The notes beneath the pieces are model-generated. The model had not been told where the DNA came from and made no database searches. It was given only the letters and a program-made list of their open reading frames with translations. The position numbers and the translations under genes were made by a program. Shown piece after piece: positions 35,936-46,061 of a stretch of DNA of 64,000 nucleotides (positions within the stretch are counted from its first letter, which is position 1; each line of letters begins with the position of its first letter). The stretch is from assembly GCF_900103345.1 (NCBI RefSeq), contig NZ_LT629702.1, positions 1,178,001 to 1,242,000 of the forward strand. Direction: 5' to 3'. This DNA is from Pseudomonas azotoformans. Lineage in GTDB: Bacteria > Pseudomonadota > Gammaproteobacteria > Pseudomonadales > Pseudomonadaceae.

Positions 35936-37639
35936 ATGACCACGCTCCAGAACCATGACTGTCATACCGTTGCAACGCTCGGCGGCGAGTTGGCAGCCTT
36001 TCTTTCCAAGACCCTCGGTGACGTTTGCGAACGGATGACCCGGACTCGCGCACAGATCAGTGAGATCGATGCTCTGGAACTGCGTGATGGTGACGCAGAA
36101 CGAGATGCGGCGTTGTTGAAGACCCGGTTGCGCATGGAGGACAGCCAGCGTCGTTACAATGCGCACAAAAAAGAGGGCTACGGACTGGGCTGGGTGCTGA
36201 GCCCCTTCGATACCAGAGAGGCCAATAGCCAATTCAAAAAAGCTGAGGCCAGGCATGCCGCGGTCACCCGTGACTATGATGAGCCCAACGCCAAGGCGCA
36301 GCGTGACAGCGATATAGCTTCACACAATCAGTTCGTCACCGATAAGCGCAAAGAACAAGCTGAGCTGAAGGTCAAGCTGCAGAAACTCACTCACGTTCAT
36401 CAAGAGCTGAGTGGTTTTCTCCACGAGGCGAACGAAGCCTTGGCTGCCGCGTGCGGTCAAGGTTGGTTGGCAGCCGATTTCGCCATCCACCTCGCCGGGA
36501 TGGACAGGGCGATACGTCAAGGCAACGTGTCGCTGGCTCGCGGGCATCTGACGCAATTAGTCTTTCAGAAACGCCCGGATAACGCCCTCTACACCCGTTT
36601 GCACAACCAGGCCCTGGAGCTGCGCAAGCACGCTTATTCCGCCCATTACGGGGTGCCTGTCACGGGCAGTTTCGCCGATATCGTTGACGCCTCCGTCCAG
36701 TTGGCAGCCGCCAATATGACGGCAGATTGTGCAAGTCAATTGCTAGGCGACCTGCACAGCTCGGATCAATGGCAATTGTTGACCACGTTGGTCGCGTCGC
36801 CTCAAAACCTGCGCATTGATGTGCTGTGGTCCATCTATTGGGGGATGTTCCGCTGCCAACAGAAAATGGCGGATGTGCTCAACCGTGCGGTGTCAACCGA
36901 AGACCCCCTGAATGGCCGGTTCAGTCAGTGTGTTGAGGATGGGCTTTCGGAGTGGGCGTCCAGGCATATTCCGCTATTCGGCTATCCTGTGTCCCAGTCT
37001 TATCTGGGTATGTTGCAGTTGGCCAATACTGAAGAAGAAACCCGTGTGGGCGCCGATATCGGCGTGATTATCGCCCTGAACATTGGTGGGCTGGTCTGTC
37101 GCAAAGCGGTGTTGTTGCAAGCCAAGCGCGCAAAAGACTGGGAGGCTGACGTAGGCAGTAAGAAGGGCCAATTGCCCAAACTTTCCAAATTGCCACGCGG
37201 CGGGTATTACCTGTTCTATCACGAATCGCCCCAACTGCGGCTGGACTCGCCGGTTCCAACAGTGAGTTCAGCACAGGCGCTGCAGCAGTTGATACTCGAT
37301 GCAAACAGAAACCCGAATGCGACCAAGCTTAAGCTGGATGTTCGCAGCACGGGTTGGGACTGGGCCAGCTTCATCAGCTTTGGTCTGTGTGATGCAGCCT
37401 CCGGTATTGGAGAGCCCTTTGACACCGTTGATGACGCCATGCGGATTCTAGGCAGTGGCGAGACCGGAGAGCTTCCTCGGCACCTGTTACTGCTGGCGAT
37501 TGAAGACGAGCCCTTCACGCTTGAACTGACGAAGCGCTTGCGTAATCAATACCAGCGGGCGGAGCCCCAACAGGATAGATCAATGAGCAAAACCTCAAAA
37601 AAGGACTACGGCAGGGAGGGCGCTGACTTCGAGCTGTGA
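35936..37639 (+). CDS. Large unrecognised protein with coiled coil and C-terminal D...QAKR nuclease-like motif
   Basis: 567 residues from the ATG at 35936 (AGGAAG precedes it). The first 170 residues are highly charged and probably coiled coil (DAERDAALLKTRLR, KRKEQAELKVKLQKL). The middle is helical. Near residues 372-398 GAD is followed, 21 residues after its Asp374, by LLQAKR (Gln395, Lys397); Glu366-368 lie just upstream. That order of E, D, Q-x-K matches PD-(D/Q)xK nucleases of the Mrr kind. Then come a basic helix and the strand YYLFY. The ~170-residue tail ends in a charged low-complexity stretch. The function is inferred only from this motif. Confidence 0.7.
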   Translation: MTTLQNHDCHTVATLGGELAAFLSKTLGDVCERMTRTRAQISEIDALELRDGDAERDAALLKTRLRMEDSQRRYNAHKKEGYGLGWVLSPFDTREANSQFKKAEARHAAVTRDYDEPNAKAQRDSDIASHNQFVTDKRKEQAELKVKLQKLTHVHQELSGFLHEANEALAAACGQGWLAADFAIHLAGMDRAIRQGNVSLARGHLTQLVFQKRPDNALYTRLHNQALELRKHAYSAHYGVPVTGSFADIVDASVQLAAANMTADCASQLLGDLHSSDQWQLLTTLVASPQNLRIDVLWSIYWGMFRCQQKMADVLNRAVSTEDPLNGRFSQCVEDGLSEWASRHIPLFGYPVSQSYLGMLQLANTEEETRVGADIGVIIALNIGGLVCRKAVLLQAKRAKDWEADVGSKKGQLPKLSKLPRGGYYLFYHESPQLRLDSPVPTVSSAQALQQLILDANRNPNATKLKLDVRSTGWDWASFISFGLCDAASGIGEPFDTVDDAMRILGSGETGELPRHLLLLAIEDEPFTLELTKRLRNQYQRAEPQQDRSMSKTSKKDYGREGADFEL

Positions 37640-37677
37640 TGGTTCGAGCAGGCCATGGCGAAGGGGCTGCCAGGTCT

Positions 37678-38205
37678 TTAATCGTAGCGGTTGAGTGTTT
37701 GAGCCCTAACGTAGGTGCCAAACACGTGATCCCACAGCGGCGAAGACACCCCGAAGTTCTTCTCGACGCCCTGGCGGTGGTGCAAGTCATGATTGGCTAC
37801 CAGCCCCGGAATAAAGCAAAAGGCCCAATGCTCCGGCCGATGCATCACGTAATGCACCGAGATGTAATAGAAGTAGCCCGCCACCGCACCGACAAACGCC
37901 GAGGTCAGGCCGGTGCACCAGGCCAGCAGCAACAGCGCGGCAAAGGTCGAGCTGGTTTTCCAGCTCGACACACCGATATAGGCCAGCACGTCGACGTGGT
38001 GGGTCCAGTGCTCACGGCGATACAGCGAGTGAAACAGGAAGCGGTGCGCCGAATACTCCACCAGTGACCAGGCCAACAGGCCGGCGAGTGCCAGTCCCGG
38101 ATCAAAAGGTGCGAGGTACAGGGCAAGGAGGATGAAGAGGGGGACGGTGAAGAAATCGAGGTAATAAGCGACTGACGACATCAGCCATTTGTTGGAAGCA
38201 GCCAT
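37678..38205 (-). CDS. Fatty acid hydroxylase / sterol desaturase-like membrane protein
   Basis: 175 residues from the ATG at 38205, with about four hydrophobic segments and the family's histidine clusters: HRFLFH, HWTHH, HYVMHRPEH and HDLHHRQGVEKNFG. These would bind a di-iron centre that hydroxylates or desaturates a lipid substrate. It lies 99 bases downstream of the peptide transporter, on the same strand. A longer frame from 38307 is not supported. Confidence 0.88.
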   Translation of the reverse strand: MAASNKWLMSSVAYYLDFFTVPLFILLALYLAPFDPGLALAGLLAWSLVEYSAHRFLFHSLYRREHWTHHVDVLAYIGVSSWKTSSTFAALLLLAWCTGLTSAFVGAVAGYFYYISVHYVMHRPEHWAFCFIPGLVANHDLHHRQGVEKNFGVSSPLWDHVFGTYVRAQTLNRYD

Positions 38206-38303
38206 GCGCGGAATATCCCTGAAGTGCCCGAGAGTCGGGGGTGCGATTCTCGGGGATCGCGCCGTTGCCGACAACTGTTTCGCGTGGCACTGCGACACAG
38301 GTC

Positions 38304-39917
38304 TCACGCTGCGCTTGCGATAACCTGCCGGCCAGGGATGGCCGCAATCAATTCCCGCGTGTACTCGCTGGCCGGCCGATGGAAGATCTGCTCCACCGAG
38401 CCCTGTTCAATCACCCGGCCGTTGCGCAACACCAGCACCTCATGGGCGAAGTTGGCCACCACTGACAAGTCGTGGGACACCAGCACATAGGCAATGCCCA
38501 TCTCGCGTTGCAGCTCTTCCAGCAGCTCAAGGATGCGCGCCTGCACCGACACATCGAGCGCGCTGACCGGCTCGTCGAGCAACAACAGGTCAGGTTTCAA
38601 CGCCAGGGCCCTGGCGATGGCGACGCGTTGGCACTGGCCGCCCGACAACTCTCGCGGCAGGCGATCCAGGTAACTGACCGGCAAATGCACGCGGCTGATC
38701 AACTGCCGCGCCGCCTGTTCCAGCGCGGCGCCCTTGAGCCGTCCGAATGACACCAGCGGTTCGACGATGCTATCGAACACGGTGAAGCGTGGGTCCAGGG
38801 CGGCAAACGGGTTCTGCTGCACCAATTGCAGGCGTTGGCGCAGTGGGCGGAAGTCGCGCCAGCTCAGGTGGGTGACGTCCTGTTGTTCGAACCAGACCTG
38901 GCCCTGGCTCGGTTTTTCCAGGCCGAGTGCGATGCGCAGCGCGGTGCTCTTGCCCGAGCCGGACTCGCCGACGATGGCCAGGGTCTGGCCGGGATACACC
39001 TGCAGGTTGAGGTCCTCGAGGGCCACGAACGTTGATTCTTCACCCTTGACCCTGGGCAGTACAAACGTCTTGCCGACGTTTTTCAGGCTCAGGATCGGTT
39101 GTTGTGTCGAATCCATGCGCGGCAAGGGCTCACGCCGTCTGGCAAACGCCGGAGCAGCGGCAATCAGCGCGCGGGTGTAGTCGTGTTGTGGCGTGCCGAG
39201 GATCTGGCCTGGCGCGCCCTGTTCGACCACTTCACCGTGTTGCATCACCAGGATCCGGTCGGCGCGGTCGGCGGCGACGCCCAGGTCATGGGTGATGATC
39301 AGCAGCGAAATCCCGCGCTCGCTGACCAAGCGCTGCAAGTGGTCGAGGATCTTGCGCTGCACCGTCACATCCAGGGCGCTGGTGGGTTCGTCGGCGATGA
39401 TCAAGCGCGGGTTGCCCGCCAGGGCAATGGCGATCAGCACACGCTGGCGCATGCCGCCGGAGAGTTCATGGGGGTACTGACGGGCGCGCAGTACAGGCTT
39501 GTCGATGCCCACCTGTTGCAGCAGTTCGACAATGTCCGCATCGACGGCGGGGTAGCGTTTGCCCTTGGCCAGGATCAGCGCTTCGGCGATCTGCTGGCCC
39601 ACGCGCAGGGTCGGGTTGAGGCTGACCATCGGGTCCTGCGGCACCAGTCCAATGGTGCGGCCGCGCAATGCACGCTTTTGGCGTTCATTGGCGCGGGTCA
39701 GGTCGTGGCCGTCTACCCACAGCTGGCCGGCGATGACCTGCGCACTGTCCGGTAACAGACCGAGGATAGCGTTGGCCAGGGTCGATTTACCGGAGCCGGA
39801 CTCACCGACAATCGCCACGGTCTCGCCCTGGGCGATGCTCAGTGACAGGCGATTGACCGCCGTGTTGCCGTGCCGATAGCTGACGCTGAGTTGGCGTACA
39901 TCCACTAAAGCGCTCAT
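38304..39917 (-). CDS. Peptide/nickel-type ABC importer, fused two-domain ATPase
   Basis: 537 residues from the ATG at 39917 with two complete ABC domains, each with Walker A GESGSGKST, signature LSGGMRQRVLIA or LSGGQCQRVAIA, and Walker B IADEPTSALD or LLDEPVSALD. The fused pair resembles DppD-DppF/GsiA proteins. It overlaps the upstream permease by four bases (ATGA). The longer frame to 40157 is a false extension. Confidence 0.94.
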   Translation of the reverse strand: MSALVDVRQLSVSYRHGNTAVNRLSLSIAQGETVAIVGESGSGKSTLANAILGLLPDSAQVIAGQLWVDGHDLTRANERQKRALRGRTIGLVPQDPMVSLNPTLRVGQQIAEALILAKGKRYPAVDADIVELLQQVGIDKPVLRARQYPHELSGGMRQRVLIAIALAGNPRLIIADEPTSALDVTVQRKILDHLQRLVSERGISLLIITHDLGVAADRADRILVMQHGEVVEQGAPGQILGTPQHDYTRALIAAAPAFARRREPLPRMDSTQQPILSLKNVGKTFVLPRVKGEESTFVALEDLNLQVYPGQTLAIVGESGSGKSTALRIALGLEKPSQGQVWFEQQDVTHLSWRDFRPLRQRLQLVQQNPFAALDPRFTVFDSIVEPLVSFGRLKGAALEQAARQLISRVHLPVSYLDRLPRELSGGQCQRVAIARALALKPDLLLLDEPVSALDVSVQARILELLEELQREMGIAYVLVSHDLSVVANFAHEVLVLRNGRVIEQGSVEQIFHRPASEYTRELIAAIPGRQVIASAA

Positions 39918-40813
39918 CGCTGGATCTCCTCGAAGGTGCGGGCGATATGGTTGAGGCTGAACACCACGGCCACCAAGAACAGTCCGGGCAGCAGGGAAAC
40001 CCAAGGAGCGGTGATCAAAAAGTGTCGACCATTGGCGATCAAGGTGCCCCATTCCGCAGCCGGTGGCGCAGCACCGAAACCGAGGAAGCTCAAGCCTGCG
40101 GTGGCCAGGATCGCGGCGCCAAAGTCCAGGGTCGCCAGCACGGCCACCGGCCCCCATGCGTTAGGCAGGATGTGCCGCAGCAAGGTGCGCCCCCAGCTGG
40201 CGCCGCCCAGGCGTGCGGCCTCGACATAGGGCAGGGTCTTGACCCGCAGCACCTCGGCGCGGGTGGTGCGGGCAAACCCCGGAATAATGCCGATGCCCAC
40301 GGCAATCGCCACGGGTACGGTGCCGAAGCCGATGGCCGTGACAATCGCCAGGGCCAGCAGCAGGCCGGGCAGGGCCAGCAGCACATCGACGAAGCGCATG
40401 ATCACCGCGTCGATGCGGCCACCGGCAAAGCCCGACAGAATGCCCAGGCCCAGCCCGCCCAGGAGGGCAATGCCCACCGCAAGAAACGCCGCCAGGACCG
40501 ATAGGCTGGCGCCATGGACCACCCGCGTATAGAGGTCGCGTCCCAGCTCATCGGTGCCAAACCAGTGGATCAGGTTGGGCGCGCGCAGCTTGTCGACGGG
40601 CGAGGTGGCGTAAGGATCAAAGCTGCTCAACAAGTACGGCGCCACAGCCGCCACCAAGGCAAATACCACCACCAGCAGCGCCAGGCTGAACCCTGGCCGC
40701 CGCAACAGTGGCAACATCGTCGCCGTGACGCGTTGCAGGCGGCTGCGGCGGCGCCACAGCGCAGGGCTGGCCGGGAGGGGATTGCGGCCCAGGTTCTGCT
40801 CAAGGACGGTCAT
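39914..40813 (-). CDS. Peptide-type ABC importer permease (DppC-like)
   Basis: 299 residues with about six hydrophobic helices. The N-terminal cytoplasmic extension and the FGTDELGRDLYTRVVHG block are typical of DppC/OppC, and the EAA loop is present (EAARLGGASWGRTLLRHILP). It overlaps the ATPase gene and is 3 bases downstream of the DppB-like gene. Confidence 0.93.
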   Translation of the reverse strand: MTVLEQNLGRNPLPASPALWRRRSRLQRVTATMLPLLRRPGFSLALLVVVFALVAAVAPYLLSSFDPYATSPVDKLRAPNLIHWFGTDELGRDLYTRVVHGASLSVLAAFLAVGIALLGGLGLGILSGFAGGRIDAVIMRFVDVLLALPGLLLALAIVTAIGFGTVPVAIAVGIGIIPGFARTTRAEVLRVKTLPYVEAARLGGASWGRTLLRHILPNAWGPVAVLATLDFGAAILATAGLSFLGFGAAPPAAEWGTLIANGRHFLITAPWVSLLPGLFLVAVVFSLNHIARTFEEIQR

Positions 40814-40816
40814 GGT

Positions 40817-41767
40817 CTAGAACACCTTTGGCGTGTGGGAGATGCGCGGGTCGAACCACGGGTACAACAGGTCGACCAGCAGGTTCACCAATACAAATGC
40901 CGCCGCCGACACCGAAACGATGGCGAGCACCACCGGAATGTCCTGGCGCAGCACCGCTTCCTGGGCCAGGCGGCCAATACCGGAGCGGGCGAAGATGGTT
41001 TCCACCAACACTGCGCCCGACACCGTATTGCCCACCTGCAAGCCGATCAGGGTGAGGATCGGCAACGCCGCATTCTTGAAGCCATGGCGTGCCTGCACCT
41101 GGCCACGGCTCAGGCCCTTGGCATACGCAGTGGTGATGTAGGACTCTTTCCACACCCCTTGGAAACTGCGTTGCAGCACCTGGGCGTACACCGCTGCACT
41201 CGGAATCGCCAAGGTAACGGCAGGCAACACCAGGCTTTCCAGGCCCCGGCTGCCGGTAGCCGGGAACCAGCCGAGGCCGAAGGCAAACACCTGGATCAGC
41301 AACAGCCCCATCCAGAATACCGGCACCGAAAAGCCCAGCGACGGCAGGCGCGCCAAGGCTTTTTTCAGCGGTTGCCAACGGATGTAGGCGGTCAGGTAGG
41401 CCAGGCCGATTCCGCCAAGCAGTGACAACACGATGGCCAGCCCCGCCAGGGACAGGGTCTGCGGCAGGCGTTCGGCAAGCAGTTCGGCCACCGGGCGATT
41501 CAGTGAAAGCGACTGTCCGAAATCCCCCCGCAACGCCCCCAACAGCAGGTCGAAATACTGTTCGAACAGGCCTTTATCCAGGCCGTAGTAGGCCCGCGCC
41601 TTGGCCAGGTCTTCCACCGACAGCGCGTCGGCCTCCATGCCCGACGCGCTGAGCATGATCGACAAGGTGTCGCCCGGCAGCAGATACAGAATGAAATACG
41701 TGATGCTGTAGGCCCCCCACAGCACCAGCAGCGCCTGGCCGATACGGCCGATCAGATAGCGGCTCAT
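40817..41767 (-). CDS. Peptide-type ABC importer permease (DppB-like)
   Basis: 316 residues from the ATG at 41767, with an N-terminal helix (RIGQALLVLWGAYSITYF), LPGDT, and the typical C-terminal half (TAYAKGLSRGQVQARHGFKN). It overlaps the binding-protein gene by four bases (ATGA at 41764-41767). Confidence 0.93.
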   Translation of the reverse strand: MSRYLIGRIGQALLVLWGAYSITYFILYLLPGDTLSIMLSASGMEADALSVEDLAKARAYYGLDKGLFEQYFDLLLGALRGDFGQSLSLNRPVAELLAERLPQTLSLAGLAIVLSLLGGIGLAYLTAYIRWQPLKKALARLPSLGFSVPVFWMGLLLIQVFAFGLGWFPATGSRGLESLVLPAVTLAIPSAAVYAQVLQRSFQGVWKESYITTAYAKGLSRGQVQARHGFKNAALPILTLIGLQVGNTVSGAVLVETIFARSGIGRLAQEAVLRQDIPVVLAIVSVSAAAFVLVNLLVDLLYPWFDPRISHTPKVF

Positions 41768-43392
41768 GGCGTGCCGATCTCGATATCGCCCAGCAGTGCA
41801 AAGCCCTCGGCGGTCCAGCGAAAGTGCTTCACCTTGGGCGATGTCGCCGCCTGCCACACGCGCTCATACACCGGGAATGCCGAGCTTTCGTCAATCAACA
41901 GGTCCTGCAGGCTTCCATAGGCAGCAGCACGCTGTTGGCCCTGAGTGGCCGTGATGCCGGCATCGAACAAGCCCTTGGCCTTTTCCAGCACCGCCGGTTC
42001 ATAGGTGTTGGTGGCCAGCGTGGAGCTGTTGGCGCTGCGCGGATCGAGGATGGTCTGCAGGATGATCGGGTCGGCGCGGGTCATGTAGTTGATGGTCAGG
42101 TCATAGTTGCCCGCCGAGTTGTTGGCGACCCATTCGGCGCGGGTGACCACGCTGAGTTTCAACTCGATGCCGACCTTGCGCAGTTGGTCCTGGATCAGCA
42201 CATCGCCGGCGGTCTCGGCCGGGGTGATGTTGTAGCTCAGGCTCAGGCGCTTGCCGTTTTTCTGCCGGTAACCGTCCGCGCCCTTGGCCCAGCCGGCGTG
42301 CTCCAGCAGTTGCTCGGCCCCCGCCGGGTCATAGGCCAGCTTGGCGCCCTGGCTTTTGAAGTACGGCGTGGTGACATCGAAGATGCCGTCCACCACCGGG
42401 AACTCGGCGTTGTACACGGTGCTGGCGTAGCTCTTGCGATCCAGGGCCTTTTGCAGTGCCAGGCGCACTTGCCGGTCGGCCAGGATCCGCTCGCCACGGG
42501 TATTGGGGTACAGGTTCAGCGCCGGCCCCGGCAGCGAGCGGCTCTGGATGGTCGCGCCCTTGGATTGGAACAGCTTCAGGTCGACGTCCGAAAACGGATT
42601 GCGCGGCCAGAGGATGTCGGCCTTGCCTTGCAGGAACAGGCCGTTGCGCACGCTTTCTTCGGGGATGTAGCTGATGTCCACCGCATCCAGGTGCGCCTCA
42701 CCCTGGTTTTGCATGTTGGCCGAGGCCCAGGCGTAGCCTTTGCGCTTGGTCAGGTGCGCACCGACTTCCGGCGTGTAGCTGGCCAGTACGAACGGCCCGG
42801 TGCCGATGATCTTGCCCAGGGAGCGCTCCTTCACGCTCAGTGCGTAGGAGGCGGGGGCGAGGATCGCCAGGTTGGTGGTGGAGGTGGCTTGCAGGAAGCC
42901 CGCGTTGGGCTTGGCCAGCACCAGCTTGACGGTGAAGTCGTCGACCACTTCGGCGTGGTCATAACCCGCCAGGTAGGTGGCGCCGAACGTGGCCGGCAGT
43001 TCGGTGGCGAGTGCCTTGTCGCTGTCAAACGCGGTTTTCACCGCCTTGGCGTCGAAGCGTTCGCCGTTGCTGAAGGTCACGTCCTCCCGCAGGTGAAAGG
43101 TATAGGTCAGCGCGTCGTCACTGACTTCCCAGCGTTTGGCCAGCCAGGGAATGATCTTGCCGGTGTCCGGGTCCTGGTCGGTCAGGGACTCGGCGACGTT
43201 GCGCAGCAGCACGCGGTGCTCCAGCCAATAGACCTGGAACGGGTCGACGCTGACCAGGGTGGTGTTATCGCCGAAAAACGCGATGTTCAGGGTCTTGCCC
43301 GCCTGGGTGTCATGCCCGGGCGAGCAGGCGGCGAGGCTCAGCGCCAGGGCGCAGGGGGCCAGCAGGCGGCTCATCAAGTTGGCGGTATTCAA
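41764..43392 (-). CDS. Periplasmic oligopeptide-type substrate-binding lipoprotein
   Basis: 542 residues with a lipobox LAACSPG near residue 23, followed by an SBP_bac_5 domain (LTDQDPDTGKIIPWLAKRWE and the YTFHLREDVTFSNGERF block). The start is a TTG with GAGGG upstream; the internal ATG at 43374 lacks a site. It is the first gene after the TonB receptor on the same strand, so uptake of one substrate across both membranes is likely. Related systems also carry nickel or opines. Confidence 0.92.
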   Translation of the reverse strand: MNTANLMSRLLAPCALALSLAACSPGHDTQAGKTLNIAFFGDNTTLVSVDPFQVYWLEHRVLLRNVAESLTDQDPDTGKIIPWLAKRWEVSDDALTYTFHLREDVTFSNGERFDAKAVKTAFDSDKALATELPATFGATYLAGYDHAEVVDDFTVKLVLAKPNAGFLQATSTTNLAILAPASYALSVKERSLGKIIGTGPFVLASYTPEVGAHLTKRKGYAWASANMQNQGEAHLDAVDISYIPEESVRNGLFLQGKADILWPRNPFSDVDLKLFQSKGATIQSRSLPGPALNLYPNTRGERILADRQVRLALQKALDRKSYASTVYNAEFPVVDGIFDVTTPYFKSQGAKLAYDPAGAEQLLEHAGWAKGADGYRQKNGKRLSLSYNITPAETAGDVLIQDQLRKVGIELKLSVVTRAEWVANNSAGNYDLTINYMTRADPIILQTILDPRSANSSTLATNTYEPAVLEKAKGLFDAGITATQGQQRAAAYGSLQDLLIDESSAFPVYERVWQAATSPKVKHFRWTAEGFALLGDIEIGTP

Positions 43393-43418
43393 TGGGGTGC
43401 CCTCATGTGGCGTATGGA

Positions 43419-45839
43419 TCAGAAGTCGTAGGCGAGCTTGGTGTACCAGTAGCCACCGCCGGGGTAGAACGGCGGGTTGCCGTAGGCGGCCAGGCCGAGG
43501 TTGCTGTACACCGCGTGTTTGTCGGGGCGCACGTCGAAGATGTTGGTGCCGCCGATGCTCACGGTGAGGCTGTCGACGAAGGTGTAGCTGACGTCCAGGT
43601 CAGTGATCCATTTGGCGCCGAAGCTGCGGTCGCCAGTCGGGTTGACCGCCAGGGTCTTGACCGCGCCGTAGCGCGCGGTTTGCAGGTTGACGGCCAGGTC
43701 CTCGACCTTCCAGTTGGCGCCCAGGATCCACTTGGTCTTGGGTGACGCGTCGGTCAGGTCGCCTTCGCGGTCGCGGCCGACCAGGGTCACGCCGGAACCG
43801 GCCAGAGCCGCCGGTGTGTCGCGGGTGCCTTCAATCGTGGTCTTGTTCCAGTTGAAGCCCAGGCTCCAGCGCACATCGCCCCAGGCCTCCAGCGGTGTGG
43901 TGTGGTCGGCGACCACGTCCAGGCCCTTGGTGCGCGTATCGAACGCGTTGGTGTAGTAGTTGACCCAGGTGCCGGTCGGTACACCCTGGGCGGCGAGAAT
44001 GGCGTTGATCGCGCCGTTGCCACGGTCGTAGATATTGCTGGTGAGGGCGATGCGGTCGTCAATATCGATCAGGTAGGCGTCGGCGGTGACGCTGGTGCGC
44101 GGCGCCGGCTGCCAGGTCAGGCCCAGCCCCAGGTTGCGCGATTTTTCCGGTTTGAGGTCATCGCCGCCCAGTGCCTTGGCCAGGTTGCTGCCGGACGGCG
44201 TCAGGCGCGTCACGGCCGGCACCACATTGCCGTTCACATCCACGGCCACGCGGTTGTCGGCCACGGTGTAGCCGATCTGGGTCAGGGACGGCGCGCGGAA
44301 ACCGGTGCCCACGGTGCCACGCACCGCTACGGTGTCGGTGAGTTCGTAGCGTGAGTTCACTTTCAGGCCGAAGGTGTTGCCCGAATCATCGTCGTAGTGC
44401 TCGACCCGCCCGGCGACGTCGAGAAACCAGCGGTCCGTCAGGTCGAAACCCAGGTCCAGGTAGCCGGCGTAGTTATTGCGGATCAGGCTGACTTCATCTT
44501 CCGGACGGATCGTCACCGCCGCCTGTGCGCCAGACGCGGCGGGGTAAGTGCCAGTGATGTAGGCCTCGCGCTCGCCGGCGAACGTACTGAAATGCTCCCA
44601 GCGATGTTCCAGGCCTGCGGATACCTGCACCGGCGGCGTCAGGTTGAACAGGCTGTCGTAGCGGCGGGTGAAGTCCAGGTTGTTGACCCACTGCTCGAAG
44701 CGGAAGGTCGCCAGGTTATCGAACCTGGTCGGCGACGCGGTGCCCAGCGACGGGTTGATATTCAGGTCGCTGGAGTGGTGCACGTTGTTGCGCCCATAGG
44801 TGGTGCTCAGGTCCCAGTTCCAGTCGGCGACCAGGCCCTTGCCGCCGAACAGCAACTGGTAGTCGCGATCCTTGATGTTGTTGAGCGGGAAGTAACCATC
44901 GGGAAACACCTCGGGCACTGCCGCCGTGCCCGTGGGCAGGCGGAAGTAGTTGGCTGCCTCGGCATCCCGTTCGCCATAGGTGGAGAACGAGTACAGCGTC
45001 AGGTCTTCCAGCGGCAGTTCGGCGTTGTAGGCCAGGTTGAAGGCCTTGAGGTCGGGATCGCCGTTCTTGATCGCCACGCGGTCCCAGGCGGCTTCCTTGG
45101 TCGGGTCGGCAAACGCCCGCACGCTGCTGTCGGCCTTGTCGTTCCACGACGCGGTGCCACGTTTGCGCGCATCGGCCGAGAAGTGAAAGAAGCCGCCCTG
45201 GCCCAGTTCGAAGCCCTGGTCACCCGCGACCTTGATGGTCTCGCCCTGGCCGGAATACAACTGACCGTAGCTGGTCTCCAGGTGGCCGCCGCTTTTACTG
45301 GACTTGAGGATGATGTTGATCACGCCTGCGACTGCATCGGAACCATACTGTGCAGCCGCGCTGTCTTTGAGCACCTCGATATGGTCCACCGCGCTGACCG
45401 GGATCAGGTCGATGTCCACCGCATTCGCACCGCTGTTGTCGATGGAACCGCGCTGGCCGGTGGCGCCGTTATGCCGGCGTTTACCGTTGACCAGCACCAG
45501 GGTGTAGGCCGGTCCCAGGCTGCGGTTGCTCAGCGGGCGGGTCACCGAGTTGTAGCCGGCAATGTTGGTGCCGAAGTTGAAAGAAGGCAGCAGCTTGGCA
45601 ATCGCCTCGGACAACTCGGCGCGGCCGGTCTTGAGCAACTGGTCGCTGTTGATCACATCGATCGGCGCCGGGCTGTCGGCCACTGTGCGTTGCTGGCCAC
45701 GCAGGCCGGTGGAAATCACGGTGACAGTGTCGAGCTTGGCGTCATCGGCGAAGGCGGGCACAGCGGCCAGGAGCAGGGAACCGGTCAGGAGCGAAAGAGG
45801 CAACTTCTTGAGGGGCGTGGGGAAAGCGATGTCTGGCAT
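43419..45839 (-). CDS. TonB-dependent outer-membrane receptor
   Basis: 806 residues with signal peptide (VPAFADDA), plug domain (VTVISTGLRGQQRTVADSPAPI, RPLSNRSLG, GSDAVAGVINIIL) and a 22-strand-type barrel ending in the aromatic F of KLAYDF. It is 26 bases upstream of the binding protein. The likely ligand is a peptide, opine or metallophore; no Fur-like box was found before it, which argues against simple iron repression. Confidence 0.93.
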   Translation of the reverse strand: MPDIAFPTPLKKLPLSLLTGSLLLAAVPAFADDAKLDTVTVISTGLRGQQRTVADSPAPIDVINSDQLLKTGRAELSEAIAKLLPSFNFGTNIAGYNSVTRPLSNRSLGPAYTLVLVNGKRRHNGATGQRGSIDNSGANAVDIDLIPVSAVDHIEVLKDSAAAQYGSDAVAGVINIILKSSKSGGHLETSYGQLYSGQGETIKVAGDQGFELGQGGFFHFSADARKRGTASWNDKADSSVRAFADPTKEAAWDRVAIKNGDPDLKAFNLAYNAELPLEDLTLYSFSTYGERDAEAANYFRLPTGTAAVPEVFPDGYFPLNNIKDRDYQLLFGGKGLVADWNWDLSTTYGRNNVHHSSDLNINPSLGTASPTRFDNLATFRFEQWVNNLDFTRRYDSLFNLTPPVQVSAGLEHRWEHFSTFAGEREAYITGTYPAASGAQAAVTIRPEDEVSLIRNNYAGYLDLGFDLTDRWFLDVAGRVEHYDDDSGNTFGLKVNSRYELTDTVAVRGTVGTGFRAPSLTQIGYTVADNRVAVDVNGNVVPAVTRLTPSGSNLAKALGGDDLKPEKSRNLGLGLTWQPAPRTSVTADAYLIDIDDRIALTSNIYDRGNGAINAILAAQGVPTGTWVNYYTNAFDTRTKGLDVVADHTTPLEAWGDVRWSLGFNWNKTTIEGTRDTPAALAGSGVTLVGRDREGDLTDASPKTKWILGANWKVEDLAVNLQTARYGAVKTLAVNPTGDRSFGAKWITDLDVSYTFVDSLTVSIGGTNIFDVRPDKHAVYSNLGLAAYGNPPFYPGGGYWYTKLAYDF

Positions 45840-46061
45840 GGAGATAACCTGGAGGGTGGGGGTGCGTCCTCCGCCAGGTATGGGGTCGGTCTGTGAAGTG
45901 AAGATATCTCTATAAAAAAGCTGAGTGAAAGTCTTTTTTGGAATAAGCTAATCATCAGATATTGTTATTTTTATATTCTATAAAATCAGATGTTTTTATT
46001 ATGTTGCCCCTGAACTCATGGCGGGGAGATTGCCATCAGCCACGGGGCCCTCTGAGCGTGG
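45840..46061. other. AT-rich intergenic promoter region
   Basis: About 220 bases between the TonB receptor and the next gene, markedly AT-rich from about 45900 to 46005. It must hold the receptor promoter. No Fur box, clear operator or hairpin was found. Confidence 0.5.

Noticed and set aside
41824..43431. 535-residue plus-strand frame
   Set aside because: Antisense to the peptide-binding protein, with low-complexity composition.
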